NCBI GenBank assembly: GCA_018222605.1
Contig: JAAEZZ010000007.1
Location: forward strand, 1-36,421
Direction of reading: 5' to 3'
Source of the DNA: Alphaproteobacteria bacterium
Lineage (GTDB): Bacteria; Pseudomonadota; Alphaproteobacteria; Caulobacterales; Hyphomonadaceae
DNA length: 36,421 nucleotides
The notes under the pieces were generated by a model. The model was not told the DNA's origin. It saw only the letters and a program-made list of their open reading frames with translations, and searched no databases. Position 1 is the stretch's first letter; every line of letters starts with the position of its first letter. Position numbers and translations under genes: made by a program. This document shows positions 24,487-32,301 of this stretch, piece by piece.

Positions 24487-25413
24487 ATGAAGACCTGGCT
24501 CAAGATGACAGTTTTCAGTGTCATGCTGGCGGGGCTTGGGGCCTGCCAGGTACAGGCGCAGGCTTCGCCCCCTGCCGAAGACGCGTCGCAGCGCGCGCTG
24601 CCTGACTTGCCGGTGCCGGAAGACGCGCCTGACGCAGACGCCATTTCCCTGATGCCGGGCGCGGAAGATCATGAGATCTGGGAGCATTTCCTGAACCAGC
24701 TGACGGTCAGGAATGTCACGAGCCCCCAGATTTATCCCATCTATCCGCCTGCGGAAAACAATAATGGCAAGGCCGTCATCGTCGTGCCGGGCGGTGGATA
24801 CATGTTCGCCTCCATCGAGAATGAGGGTTTCCCGGTTGCCGAGCGGCTGGCCGAGGAAGGCTATACGGCGTTTGTGCTGAAGTATCGCACGCAGCCAACC
24901 TCCGTCGCGCCAGATGCGTTCTTGCAGGAAATGGCTGAGGTCTTTTCAGGCCTGGGCAGCCGGGAGCTGGACGGTTATGAGCCGGCAATCGATGATCTGC
25001 GGCTGGCCATGGAATATGTGTCGGCGCATTGCCCAGAACTGGGATGTGAGTCTGGCAGTGTCGGCCTGATCGGCTTCTCGGCAGGCGCGATGTCCGTCAT
25101 GCAAGTGCTGCGCGCGCCGCCTGAAGGCGTTGCGGTCGACAGTGCCGCCCTGATCTATCCGCCGATGACGCAGCCCGTGGATGGCGAGATCAATCCGCCG
25201 CTCTTCCTGGCGATTGCGTCGGATGATCCGCTGTTCCAGCAAGGCCGGTTCACCCTGCCCAAGGCGTGGTTTGAGACAAATGGCGCGATGGAGTTCCACC
25301 TTTACAGCGATGGCGGGCATGGCTTTGGCACGCTGAGGAAGGGTACGAGCAGCTCTAGCTGGCTGGAGCAGTATGTGAACTGGCTGACGCTGGGGGCCGG
25401 CTCAGGCAAATAG
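24487..25413 (+). CDS. Exported alpha/beta hydrolase, acetyl-xylan-esterase/BD-FAE type, probable lipoprotein
   Basis: The 308-aa product begins with a signal peptide and a lipobox-like LGAC (cysteine at residue about 19), then a low-complexity Pro/Ala/Asp linker. The catalytic domain has the oxyanion glycines VVPGGGYMFAS, the nucleophile elbow GFSAGAMSV, and a terminal GGHGFG histidine. Such enzymes remove acetyl or feruloyl groups from glycans. ATG 24487 follows GGAGGAAAAG; the longer frame from 24334 overlaps DUF2798 and hides the signal peptide. It opens the glycan region and fits deacetylation of a fucose-rich polysaccharide outside the cytoplasm. Lipid attachment is a prediction. Confidence 0.85.
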   Translation: MKTWLKMTVFSVMLAGLGACQVQAQASPPAEDASQRALPDLPVPEDAPDADAISLMPGAEDHEIWEHFLNQLTVRNVTSPQIYPIYPPAENNNGKAVIVVPGGGYMFASIENEGFPVAERLAEEGYTAFVLKYRTQPTSVAPDAFLQEMAEVFSGLGSRELDGYEPAIDDLRLAMEYVSAHCPELGCESGSVGLIGFSAGAMSVMQVLRAPPEGVAVDSAALIYPPMTQPVDGEINPPLFLAIASDDPLFQQGRFTLPKAWFETNGAMEFHLYSDGGHGFGTLRKGTSSSSWLEQYVNWLTLGAGSGK

Positions 25414-25424
25414 AGCGTGTGCAG

Positions 25425-25685
25425 CTATTTCTTCAGCTTTGATTTGAAGCTGTCCCTGGCGCCATTCCTGCGCGCGTCCAGCCTGGTGCGCAGGCTCTTG
25501 CGTAGCTCTGAGGCAGCGTCTTTTGAGGACGTCTCAGTTGGCGCGGCTTCGGGCAGCGAAGCACCGCTTTGGGCATCAGGATTCGGGGTCTGGGAGTAGC
25601 CACAGTCCGGACATGTGGATGTGAGCGGATCAAGCGACGCGCCGCAAATATAGCAGTCGCGATTACCGAATGTGTTATCCGACAT
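25425..25685 (-). CDS. Small zinc-ribbon protein
   Basis: The 86-aa product has one four-cysteine ribbon near its N-terminus (CYIC at about 11-14 and CPDC at 24-27), then a Pro/Ser/Ala linker and a basic C-terminal tail KSLRTRLDARRNGARDSF. The ribbon probably binds zinc; the basic tail may touch RNA, DNA or membrane. No function is known. ATG 25685 follows GGGAGA; an ATG at 25730 in frame has none. It converges with the esterase after 11 bases and stands divergent from TonB receptor 3 over a 262-base region. Confidence 0.7.
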   Translation of the reverse strand: MSDNTFGNRDCYICGASLDPLTSTCPDCGYSQTPNPDAQSGASLPEAAPTETSSKDAASELRKSLRTRLDARRNGARDSFKSKLKK

Positions 25686-25867
25686 GAATGATGTCTCCCG
25701 ATAAGCGGCAGGCGGCGAAAATCTCTCCATATAGACAGGCGCAAGATCCGGAGGTTTCGGGTCAGGCGTGACCGTGGCTGGCTCTAAGTCTGGGGCCTGG
25801 TCCAGTCCTGAGTGCGAGCGCTCAATCGGCGCTATGCGAGATATTTTTCAATATAACTCTATTCGAC

Positions 25868-25879
25868 TAGATTAATCTA
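25868..25879. promoter_or_regulatory. Perfect palindrome upstream of TonB receptor 3
   Basis: TAGATTAATCTA, perfect over 12 bases, 69 bases before the receptor start. It is not the TTAG-N4-CTAA type; the regulator is unknown, with the TetR (30152) and IclR (30916) proteins as candidates. Confidence 0.45.
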
Positions 25880-25890
25880 TCTTACACTTT

Positions 25891-25934
25891 CCGAAGATCC
25901 GGGCAGAGACTCAGGACGATAAAAAGATCTTCGG
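25891..25934 (+). promoter_or_regulatory. 5' UTR inverted repeat overlapping the ribosome site of TonB receptor 3
   Basis: CCGAAGATC (25891-25899) pairs perfectly with GATCTTCGG (25926-25934), and the second arm runs into the GGGAGGA ribosome site (25933-25939). A 26-base loop separates the arms. It may reduce translation, or be a DNA-level operator. Confidence 0.4.
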
Positions 25935-25947
25935 GAGGAAAACCAAA

Positions 25948-28527
25948 ATGAAACAAGCACCTATGGTGGCTGCGGTCAGCGCCATTGCGCTTATGACGGG
26001 TGGACACGTCTTTGCTCAGGAAATTGATGAACCGGCCGATAGTGGCGATGAAGTTCGCGAACTGGACCAGGTGACGGTTACCGCGGTCAAGCGCGAGCAG
26101 GACCTCAATGACGTGCCCGTCTCGGTCACGGCGTTCACATCGGACCTGCGTGAGGAACTGGCGCTGGATGACCTGTCGGACCTGTCCAGATTTACGCCGA
26201 GCCTCGCCTTTTCCGCCGGCGATGACCGTGTCTTTATTCGCGGTGTGGGACGTCAGACGAATACGAACGGATCTGATCCGGGCGTGGCGACCTATTCGGA
26301 TGGCATTTATGATGCCTCTACTGCGGCCATCTCCAAAAGTGACTTTTTTATCGAGCGCGTAGAGGTGTTGCGGGGGCCGCAAGGCACTCTCTATGGCCGG
26401 AACTCGATTGGCGGCGCGATCAATGTGATCTCCAAGCGGCCGACCGATGAGTTCACCGCAGAGGCGCGCGTCACGATCGGCAATTATTCCTTGGCCGAGG
26501 TGAATGCGAGCGTGTCGGGGCCGGTCGCCAAGGGCGTGAACCTGAAGCTTGCAGGCTCTTACTTTAATCAGGCGGATGGCTATTTCGAGAATGCGGCCGG
26601 GGGACCGAGTGAAGCGGGCGCCGAAGAGGTTGGCTACCTGGAATTCCAGATGGACGCTGAGGTCACAGAGAATTTTTCCCTCTGGCTGAAGGCGGACACA
26701 GCGGGCGGAAACTACCGTAACCGGACGACCATTTATGGCGGGCCCTATGACACAGCGCCCTTTCCGAATGGATATCTGACGCCCGGCCCGGCCTTCGGAT
26801 TTCTGACGCCCGGCTACAACAGTAAGAGCTCGGAAACCAGCAATCCGGCAATTGATGACATTCGTACGTTCGACGTGAACACACCGACCAGTTCCAAGAT
26901 AAATGACAATTACGGCATCTCGACGCTTGCGACCTGGAATCTCGATACAATCGATATCAAATATCTCGGCGGCTACAGGACGTATTATTACGACTCCTAT
27001 CGCGACGACGACAATACCAGCATGATCTCCTATACGTATCCTCTGGATCCAGCGAATGCGAATGCAGGCGAGGTGCTGACGGGCGGTCCAAACTGCCAAT
27101 GGCTTCTGGAAAATGTCGGTCCGGTCTGTGCTCCGGCTACGATCTACCCGTCTCGCACATTCGGCTATGTCGAGGACAAGGAATATTGGAGCCATGAGGT
27201 CAACATTCAGGCATCGGGAGATCCTGACTTCTGGTGGATTGTCGGGGCCTATGCCTATGAGGAGAATTTCAGCCAGCAATCCCATTTTGGCAATGCAGCC
27301 CAGCCACAAATGAAAACGCCGCTAGCCGCGCCTGAAAACCCAAGCGGTGATTATGTTACGGCGCTGTCTGATCTGAATACGAAATCCTATGCTCTGTTTG
27401 GTCAGGTGGATTATGCGCTGACGGATGAGCTGACCGTGACGGGCGGTCTGCGCTATTCGATGGACGAAAAAGAAGGCTCCGAGAGCGTGCGTGTGCTCGG
27501 ATATGGCATTGTACCTGGCTTCACACTGGGCGGGTCCGGCATCTTTGCCCCGGTACTTGACCTGACGGCGTCCTCTATCAGCTATCAGCAGGCCGCTGGT
27601 GTGGACAGCGAAGTGACGATTGACCCAGACACCGGGCTGGCGCATCGGCGCCTGAAGAATTCCTGGAATGCCTTGAGCGGCGCGGCAGGAATTCAGTGGC
27701 AACCTGACATTCGTTCAAACTACTTCTTCCGGTATGCGCGCGGCTATAAATCGGGCGGGTTCAATGCAGGCGGCATCAGCCAGTTTCCGCAGACGGACGA
27801 AGAGCTGATCGATTCCTACGAACTTGGCCTGAAGAAGACGCTGGGAGACAGTCTGCAGGTGAATGCCACCGCCTATTATTACAGCTATGACGGCCTGCAG
27901 ATCCCGCTGGATGTCCAGGAGAATGGCCTTCGCCTGACCCGTTTCTTCAATCTGGAAGAGTCAACGGCACAAGGTATTGAGTTGGAGGCAAACTGGTCGC
28001 CTACGGACAGGCTGCGCTTCCTGTTCAGCTATGCCTATAATGACTCAGAGATCCAGGATGCCTGCTGCTTTGTAGATGTTGCGGACCCGTATGCCACTCA
28101 GCCCGGCGCGCAGCCGGTCGGCCAGCCAGACGCAAGCGGCAACCAGTATCAGAGCCTTGAGGGCGAGATGCTGCCGCGCACCATTCCGAGCAAATTCGGT
28201 CTGAATGCCAGCTATACTTTTCCGTTGGCAGACAGTGGAGACCTTACGCTCTCTGCTAACTATTCCTGGCAGGATGCGACCTATCATGGCGTCTTCAATC
28301 GCGCCTATAATGAGACACCTTCCTATGAGCAGGTCGACCTGATCGCACTGTTCCGGAGTGTGGAGGATGCCTACAGCATTATCGGCCATGTGAAGAATGT
28401 GTTCGATGAACAAGGCTATGATGGCTCCAACGGCACATTCCTCTACCAGCCATTCGGCAGTGTTGCGCAGACCTATTATATGACTGCGCCGCGCACCTAT
28501 GGTGTGCAAATCCAGATGCGGTTCTAG
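25948..28527 (+). CDS. TonB-dependent outer-membrane receptor 3 (glycan region)
   Basis: The 859-aa product has a signal peptide (1-24, ending FAQE), a TonB-box-like LDQVTVTAVKRE (39-50), a plug with VLRGPQGTLYGRNSIGGAI, and a barrel ending in the classical aromatic F (IQMRF). It is about 120 residues longer than receptors 1 and 2, with extra extracellular loops, as often seen in carbohydrate receptors. It is followed after 11 bases by a GPH sugar carrier, so the pair probably imports fucose-containing oligosaccharides. That substrate is inferred from genes at 31689-36421. ATG 25948 follows GGGAGGAAAACC. Confidence 0.93.
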   Translation: MKQAPMVAAVSAIALMTGGHVFAQEIDEPADSGDEVRELDQVTVTAVKREQDLNDVPVSVTAFTSDLREELALDDLSDLSRFTPSLAFSAGDDRVFIRGVGRQTNTNGSDPGVATYSDGIYDASTAAISKSDFFIERVEVLRGPQGTLYGRNSIGGAINVISKRPTDEFTAEARVTIGNYSLAEVNASVSGPVAKGVNLKLAGSYFNQADGYFENAAGGPSEAGAEEVGYLEFQMDAEVTENFSLWLKADTAGGNYRNRTTIYGGPYDTAPFPNGYLTPGPAFGFLTPGYNSKSSETSNPAIDDIRTFDVNTPTSSKINDNYGISTLATWNLDTIDIKYLGGYRTYYYDSYRDDDNTSMISYTYPLDPANANAGEVLTGGPNCQWLLENVGPVCAPATIYPSRTFGYVEDKEYWSHEVNIQASGDPDFWWIVGAYAYEENFSQQSHFGNAAQPQMKTPLAAPENPSGDYVTALSDLNTKSYALFGQVDYALTDELTVTGGLRYSMDEKEGSESVRVLGYGIVPGFTLGGSGIFAPVLDLTASSISYQQAAGVDSEVTIDPDTGLAHRRLKNSWNALSGAAGIQWQPDIRSNYFFRYARGYKSGGFNAGGISQFPQTDEELIDSYELGLKKTLGDSLQVNATAYYYSYDGLQIPLDVQENGLRLTRFFNLEESTAQGIELEANWSPTDRLRFLFSYAYNDSEIQDACCFVDVADPYATQPGAQPVGQPDASGNQYQSLEGEMLPRTIPSKFGLNASYTFPLADSGDLTLSANYSWQDATYHGVFNRAYNETPSYEQVDLIALFRSVEDAYSIIGHVKNVFDEQGYDGSNGTFLYQPFGSVAQTYYMTAPRTYGVQIQMRF

Positions 28528-28538
28528 TAGGCGGCCAG

Positions 28539-30008
28539 ATGCAACACACACCGCTTGAAACTGCCCGGAAGCTGCCAATGTCGACCAAGCTCGTTTACGG
28601 GCTTGGGACGGTGGCTTTCGGCATCAAGGACAATGGCTTCAATGCCCTGCTGATGATCTATTATAATCAGGTCGTCGGCTTGTCAGCGGGCTGGGTGGGC
28701 GCCGCGATCATGATCGCCATGATCGCGGATGCCGTGCTGGACCCGATCGTCGGGCAATGGTCCGACAGTTTACGGAGCAAGTGGGGGCGACGTCACCCCT
28801 TCATGTACGCGTCGGTTCTGCCGGTGGGCATATTATATTTTGCCCTGTGGATGCCTCCGACAGGCGCATCAGACATCATGCTGTTTGCTTATTTGCTCGT
28901 TATCACGAGCGCGACACGGATCGCGATTGGCGTTTACGAGATTCCCTCGACGGCTCTGCTCGCGGAATTCACGCAGGATTATCACGAGCGAACCGTGCTG
29001 GTTGCCTATCGCTTCTTCTTCGGCGTGGTTGGCGGCATCCTTATGGGCATTGTGGTGTTCAGCATGATCTTTGCTGATGATCCGGCGAGCCCCGGCGGCC
29101 TGCTGGAGGCGTCGGGCTATCATCGCTATGCGGCCATTGCGGCGCCCTTAATGGCAACGGCGATTTTCCTGTCCACGTTGGGCACGCATGGCCGTATCTC
29201 CAGTCTGGCAAAGCTGCCGCCCCCGCAACATGAAGGCGTGCTGAAGACCGCGCGCAACATGTTTTCAACCTTGTTCGACCGTACCAATGCACCGATCCTG
29301 ATCGGCAGTATTTTCGGCTCCATGGCGGGCGGACTGAATGCCGGGCTGATGATTTATTTGCAGACCTATTTCTGGGAATTGTCATCTGACCAGATTGCGA
29401 CCCTGACATCTGCAGGCTTGTTGGGCGTCGTGCTCGCCTTTGTTCTGGTGCTGCCTTTGTCCAAGAGTTTCGGCAAAAAATGGACGACCCTGGCGCTCTA
29501 TAGCCTGACTCTGCTGGCCATTGTCCTGCCGGTGGCTCTCAGGCTGTTTGGTCTGTTCCCGGAGAATGGCAGCCCTGCGCTCGTGCCGCTGTTGTTTGTG
29601 TTCATGGCAATCGTTGTGATGTCCGTAATCGCGGCGTCGATTTTGATCGCGTCCATGGTCGCGGATGTGACGGATCAGATCCTCCTGAAGACAGGGCGGC
29701 AATCGGAGGGGCTCATCTTTTCGGCGACCACCTTCGTCAACAAGACCATTTCCGGCACCGGCGTGCTTGTGTCCGGGTTGATCCTGACGTTGGTCGGTTT
29801 TCCGGAGGAGGCAAAGCCCGGGCAGGTGGACCAGAGCATCGTTACAAATCTGGCGATTGTGTTCTCACTCGCAACGTTGTTCTTCACCAGTACCGCCCTG
29901 ATCATCACCAGCTTCTATCCCGTTTCGGAAGAAGATCATCAGTTGGCGGTCGAGGAACTGGCCCGCAAGCGTGCGCCGGAGCCAGTTTTCAAGCAGGAGG
30001 TTTCATGA
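28539..30008 (+). CDS. GPH-family (glycoside-pentoside-hexuronide) sugar symporter
   Basis: The 489-aa product has twelve predicted helices and the GPH-family signatures ADAVLDPIVGQWSDS in helix 2 and SKWGRRHPFMYAS in the following loop, together with a central loop near residue 230-245. Members carry oligosaccharides or glycosides with sodium or protons (MelB-like). It follows TonB receptor 3 after 11 bases and probably carries the sugar across the inner membrane to cytoplasmic fucosidases. The start may be 28539 or the ATG at 28578; neither has a strong ribosome site, and coupling to the receptor gene is likely. Confidence 0.9.
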   Translation: MQHTPLETARKLPMSTKLVYGLGTVAFGIKDNGFNALLMIYYNQVVGLSAGWVGAAIMIAMIADAVLDPIVGQWSDSLRSKWGRRHPFMYASVLPVGILYFALWMPPTGASDIMLFAYLLVITSATRIAIGVYEIPSTALLAEFTQDYHERTVLVAYRFFFGVVGGILMGIVVFSMIFADDPASPGGLLEASGYHRYAAIAAPLMATAIFLSTLGTHGRISSLAKLPPPQHEGVLKTARNMFSTLFDRTNAPILIGSIFGSMAGGLNAGLMIYLQTYFWELSSDQIATLTSAGLLGVVLAFVLVLPLSKSFGKKWTTLALYSLTLLAIVLPVALRLFGLFPENGSPALVPLLFVFMAIVVMSVIAASILIASMVADVTDQILLKTGRQSEGLIFSATTFVNKTISGTGVLVSGLILTLVGFPEEAKPGQVDQSIVTNLAIVFSLATLFFTSTALIITSFYPVSEEDHQLAVEELARKRAPEPVFKQEVS

Positions 30009-30151
30009 CCGGCCAGGCCGAGAACAAAAACACACATGTGAGGGCACATGCAGATGAATAGTCTGGATTTGTTGATCCGGATGGGCGGGTGTCTTAAGTG
30101 CCCCCGAAACTATATACGCTGGCTCGACCGGGCCGGCCCAAGAGACGTGTA

Positions 30152-30796
30152 ATGGTAGATCGTTCCAAATCAGACAAGTCTGCGCTGATGGCGGAGGTGA
30201 AGTATCCGCGCCGCACGGAGCGGCGTCGGCGCACGCGCGCATCCATTCTGCGCGAGGCGGCGAAGCTGTTCGGCAAGGATGGCTATGGTGCAACCACGAT
30301 GCAGGCGATTGCTGACGCGGCGGACATTCATGTCACGACGCTGTTCATGCACTTCAAGACCAAGAGCGATCTGGCGCTGAGCCTGGTCACGGCGCGCGCT
30401 GATGAGCTGCGGGACCGGGCCGTTCAGGCGCAGGGTGAACTGGCGTTCTTTGATTTCTTTCGCGCAGAAGCCCTCAATTTGGCAGATACTCTGGAGGCAG
30501 AGTCACGCCCGGGTGTAGCGCTGTGGAATGCGTTGCGAAACGAGGCGGATCTTGCCTTCGCGTGGAGCGAATATGACCGCGAGCAGCATGACATATTTGC
30601 CAATTATGTGGCCGCGGAATATGCGCTGGATCGCAGTGATGATTACAGGCCGGAACTGGTCGTGTCGCTCTTGCTGACCGCCATATCCCTGCCGCACCGC
30701 AAATGGGTGGAGGCTGGCGGCAAGATCGAGCTTGGGGCGGAAATTACGCGCGCGCTGGACATCGCCATTCTGGCTGCAGTGCAGATGCTGAAATAG
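30152..30796 (+). CDS. TetR-family transcriptional regulator
   Basis: The 214-aa product has the TetR helix-turn-helix near its N-terminus: RTRASILREAAKLFGKDG, then ATTMQAIADAADIHVTTLFMHF with the typical L-F-x-H-F end, and a helical ligand domain after residue 80. The wording HFKTKSDLALSLV matches the family. Start choice is uncertain: ATG 30152 was preferred over the GTG at 30098 and the ATG at 30188, with only a weak AGAGA upstream. It sits 143 bases after the sugar carrier in the same direction, so it may be in that transcript or have its own promoter. Its targets are unknown. Confidence 0.82.
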   Translation: MVDRSKSDKSALMAEVKYPRRTERRRRTRASILREAAKLFGKDGYGATTMQAIADAADIHVTTLFMHFKTKSDLALSLVTARADELRDRAVQAQGELAFFDFFRAEALNLADTLEAESRPGVALWNALRNEADLAFAWSEYDREQHDIFANYVAAEYALDRSDDYRPELVVSLLLTAISLPHRKWVEAGGKIELGAEITRALDIAILAAVQMLK

Positions 30797-30839
30797 GCGG
30801 CGTTGCACAGGCTGCGCCAAATGGGGAGACATTAGCCGC

Positions 30840-30852
30840 TTTGCATATATGA
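30840..30852. promoter_or_regulatory. TTGCATAT element upstream of the IclR gene
   Basis: TTTGCATATATGA shares the eight-base TTGCATAT with the palindrome at 32149-32162. It is a candidate autoregulatory site for the IclR protein starting at 30916. Confidence 0.35.
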
Positions 30853-30915
30853 TGTGATTGGCCTTTCGGCATTCATATCCGAAACGGACCGGCAGAACAG
30901 AGCAAGTGAAACGCC

Positions 30916-31692
30916 ATGACGGAACTCCCCTATAAAGCGCCCGCCCTGGAAAAGGGGCTCGATATTCTGGAATGTCTCGCCATGGTAAGGGCGCCGCAAT
31001 CCATCTCGGATATTGCGCGGAATCTGGGCCGCTCCCGGAGTGAGATCTATCGCATGGTCGTGGTGCTTGAGGCACGCGGATATGTTGAGCGTACGGATGA
31101 TCCGGAAAAGTTGCAGCTGTCCAATCGCCTGTTTGAAATCGGCATGCGGTCTCCGCCGAAAATGAATTTGCATGAGGCCGCACTGCCGGAAATGTCTACG
31201 CTTGCCAGCCGCATGATGCAGTCCATTCAACTGGCCGTTATCAGCTCAGACCAGATCGTTGTGATCGCGCGCACAGAAAGCCCGGACGATGTCGGCTTCA
31301 GTGTGCGGCTGGGGCATCGGCGCTCCATCATGAAGTCGGCATCCGGACTTGTTCTCTATGCCTTTGCTTCGCCTATGCAGAAGACCAAGATCCTGGGCGA
31401 CCTGAAAGCAGGAGGCGCAAGTGCCGCCGAGATAGACGCTTTTGAAGGACAGTGCGAGCAGGTTCGCGAAACCGGCTATGTTTGTATGCCGTCGCGCATG
31501 GTGGACGGCGTGACAGATATAGGCGCGCCCATTTTTGACTCCGCGTCGAGGGGCGCTGTCGCCAGCCTGACCGTACCTTTTGTCGTGACCCGCCGGGCCG
31601 CAGTGACGGTGGAAGACGCGCCGAGCCTTGTGGCGGAATCGGCCGGGCGAATTTCTGCCATATTGGGGCACGCGACCATTCAGGGTGCCTAA
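30916..31692 (+). CDS. IclR-family transcriptional regulator
   Basis: The 258-aa product has an N-terminal winged helix (9-70; SISDIARNLGRSRSEIYRMV is the recognition part) and a C-terminal IclR effector domain with QIVVIARTESPDD, SASGLVLYAF and the end block PIFDSASRGAVASLTV. IclR proteins commonly control sugar-acid catabolism. It overlaps the convergent mutarotase gene by 4 bases at the stops. The CATAT-containing palindromes at 32126 and 32149 in the mutarotase/fucosidase promoter region, and one at 30840, are candidate targets, which would make it the local regulator of fucose use. The ribosome site is weak. Confidence 0.9.
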   Translation: MTELPYKAPALEKGLDILECLAMVRAPQSISDIARNLGRSRSEIYRMVVVLEARGYVERTDDPEKLQLSNRLFEIGMRSPPKMNLHEAALPEMSTLASRMMQSIQLAVISSDQIVVIARTESPDDVGFSVRLGHRRSIMKSASGLVLYAFASPMQKTKILGDLKAGGASAAEIDAFEGQCEQVRETGYVCMPSRMVDGVTDIGAPIFDSASRGAVASLTVPFVVTRRAAVTVEDAPSLVAESAGRISAILGHATIQGA

Positions 31693-32018
31693 TCCAGGTG
31701 GAACACTTCTTCCATGGGAACCCACCATTCGCCTGTTTCGGCTGAGTCGAGTGGGGCCTGGCATGGGTCTGTCAGGGCCCACCATTTTTTCGTGTCCGGG
31801 TCTTCACCCATTTTGGCCATGTCGGCCTCGAAATCATCGCCATGATATTCATAGATGCCGACCAACAGATTTTCCGGCTCCCTCAGGAAGATGCTGTAGT
31901 TGCGGATATTGCACGCGGTTATCTGGCTCAGAATGCTAGGCCAGGCATCCGCGTGAAGCGCCTTGTATTCTGTGATTTTCTCCGGTTTCAGTTTGATCAT
32001 CCACGCTTTGCGTTCCAT
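31689..32018 (-). CDS. L-rhamnose mutarotase (RhaM/DUF718) family protein, likely L-fucose mutarotase
   Basis: The 109-aa product matches the RhaM family in length and pattern: KPEKITEYKALHADAWP (10-26) with the active-site His, NIRNYSIFLREPENLLVGIYEY, and KKWWALTDPCQ with the conserved W-W. It interconverts alpha and beta anomers of a 6-deoxy sugar. Because fucosidase and fuconate dehydratase are adjacent, L-fucose is the likely sugar. ATG 32018 follows GGGAGAAGG; the longer frame to 32252 runs across the divergent promoter and is not supported. It is divergent from the first fucosidase operon. Confidence 0.88.
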   Translation of the reverse strand: MERKAWMIKLKPEKITEYKALHADAWPSILSQITACNIRNYSIFLREPENLLVGIYEYHGDDFEADMAKMGEDPDTKKWWALTDPCQAPLDSAETGEWWVPMEEVFHLD

Positions 32019-32125
32019 GATTACCTTCTCCCTGTCAGGTCTTTGCCGTCCGGCATACTCAATCCTGTTACTGACTATGCTGCCATGAGCAGGCCGGGCA
32101 GGCGATGGTGTTTTCTCAAAATTAT

Positions 32126-32141
32126 ATCGTTCATATACGAT
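32126..32141. promoter_or_regulatory. Palindrome in the mutarotase/fucosidase promoter region
   Basis: ATCGT-TCATAT-ACGAT has perfect 5-bp outer arms, 108 bases before the mutarotase start. It shares the CATAT core with the neighbouring site at 32149, fitting IclR-type binding. Confidence 0.5.
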
Positions 32142-32148
32142 CATCTCG

Positions 32149-32162
32149 GTTGCATATGAAAC
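32149..32162. promoter_or_regulatory. Second CATATG palindrome in the same promoter region
   Basis: GTTGCATATGAAAC matches its reverse complement at 12 of 14 bases (GTTTCATATGCAAC). The GTTTCA/TGAAAC half-sites resemble those known for several sugar-acid IclR regulators such as KdgR. Confidence 0.5.
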
Positions 32163-32223
32163 GCTCGGGGCGTATAAAGCATGTAACAGCCAACCCGGAA
32201 AGAGGTGGCGAGGGAGGAAAATC

Positions 32224-32301
32224 ATGCGAGGCAGCCTGCGCTGTTCCCACATAGGATGTGGATGGCTTCTGATTGCTCGCGAAGGGGGATCAGATCTTTG
32301 A
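32224..32301 (+). CDS. Possible 25-residue leader peptide before fucosidase 1
   Basis: A short ORF starts ATG behind a very strong GGGAGGAAAATC and ends in TGA at 32299-32301, overlapping the TTG start of the fucosidase in TTGA. The peptide (MRGSLRCSHIGCGW at its start) has no known family. It could couple translation to the weak TTG start, or be chance; the good ribosome site is the only support. Confidence 0.35.
   Translation: MRGSLRCSHIGCGWLLIAREGGSDL

Noticed and set aside
25882..27309. 475-residue open frame on the minus strand
   Set aside because: It is antisense to TonB receptor 3, has an unusual composition rich in Ile/Arg with no domain, and the opposite strand has signal peptide, plug and barrel motifs.
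30030..30110. Short palindromes (CACATGTG, CTTAAG) before the TetR gene
   Set aside because: Too short or too imperfect to separate from chance, with no second copy in the window.
32019..32252. Upstream extension of the mutarotase gene
   Set aside because: It would cover the divergent promoter and its palindromes; the family starts at the ATG at 32018, which has a good ribosome site.
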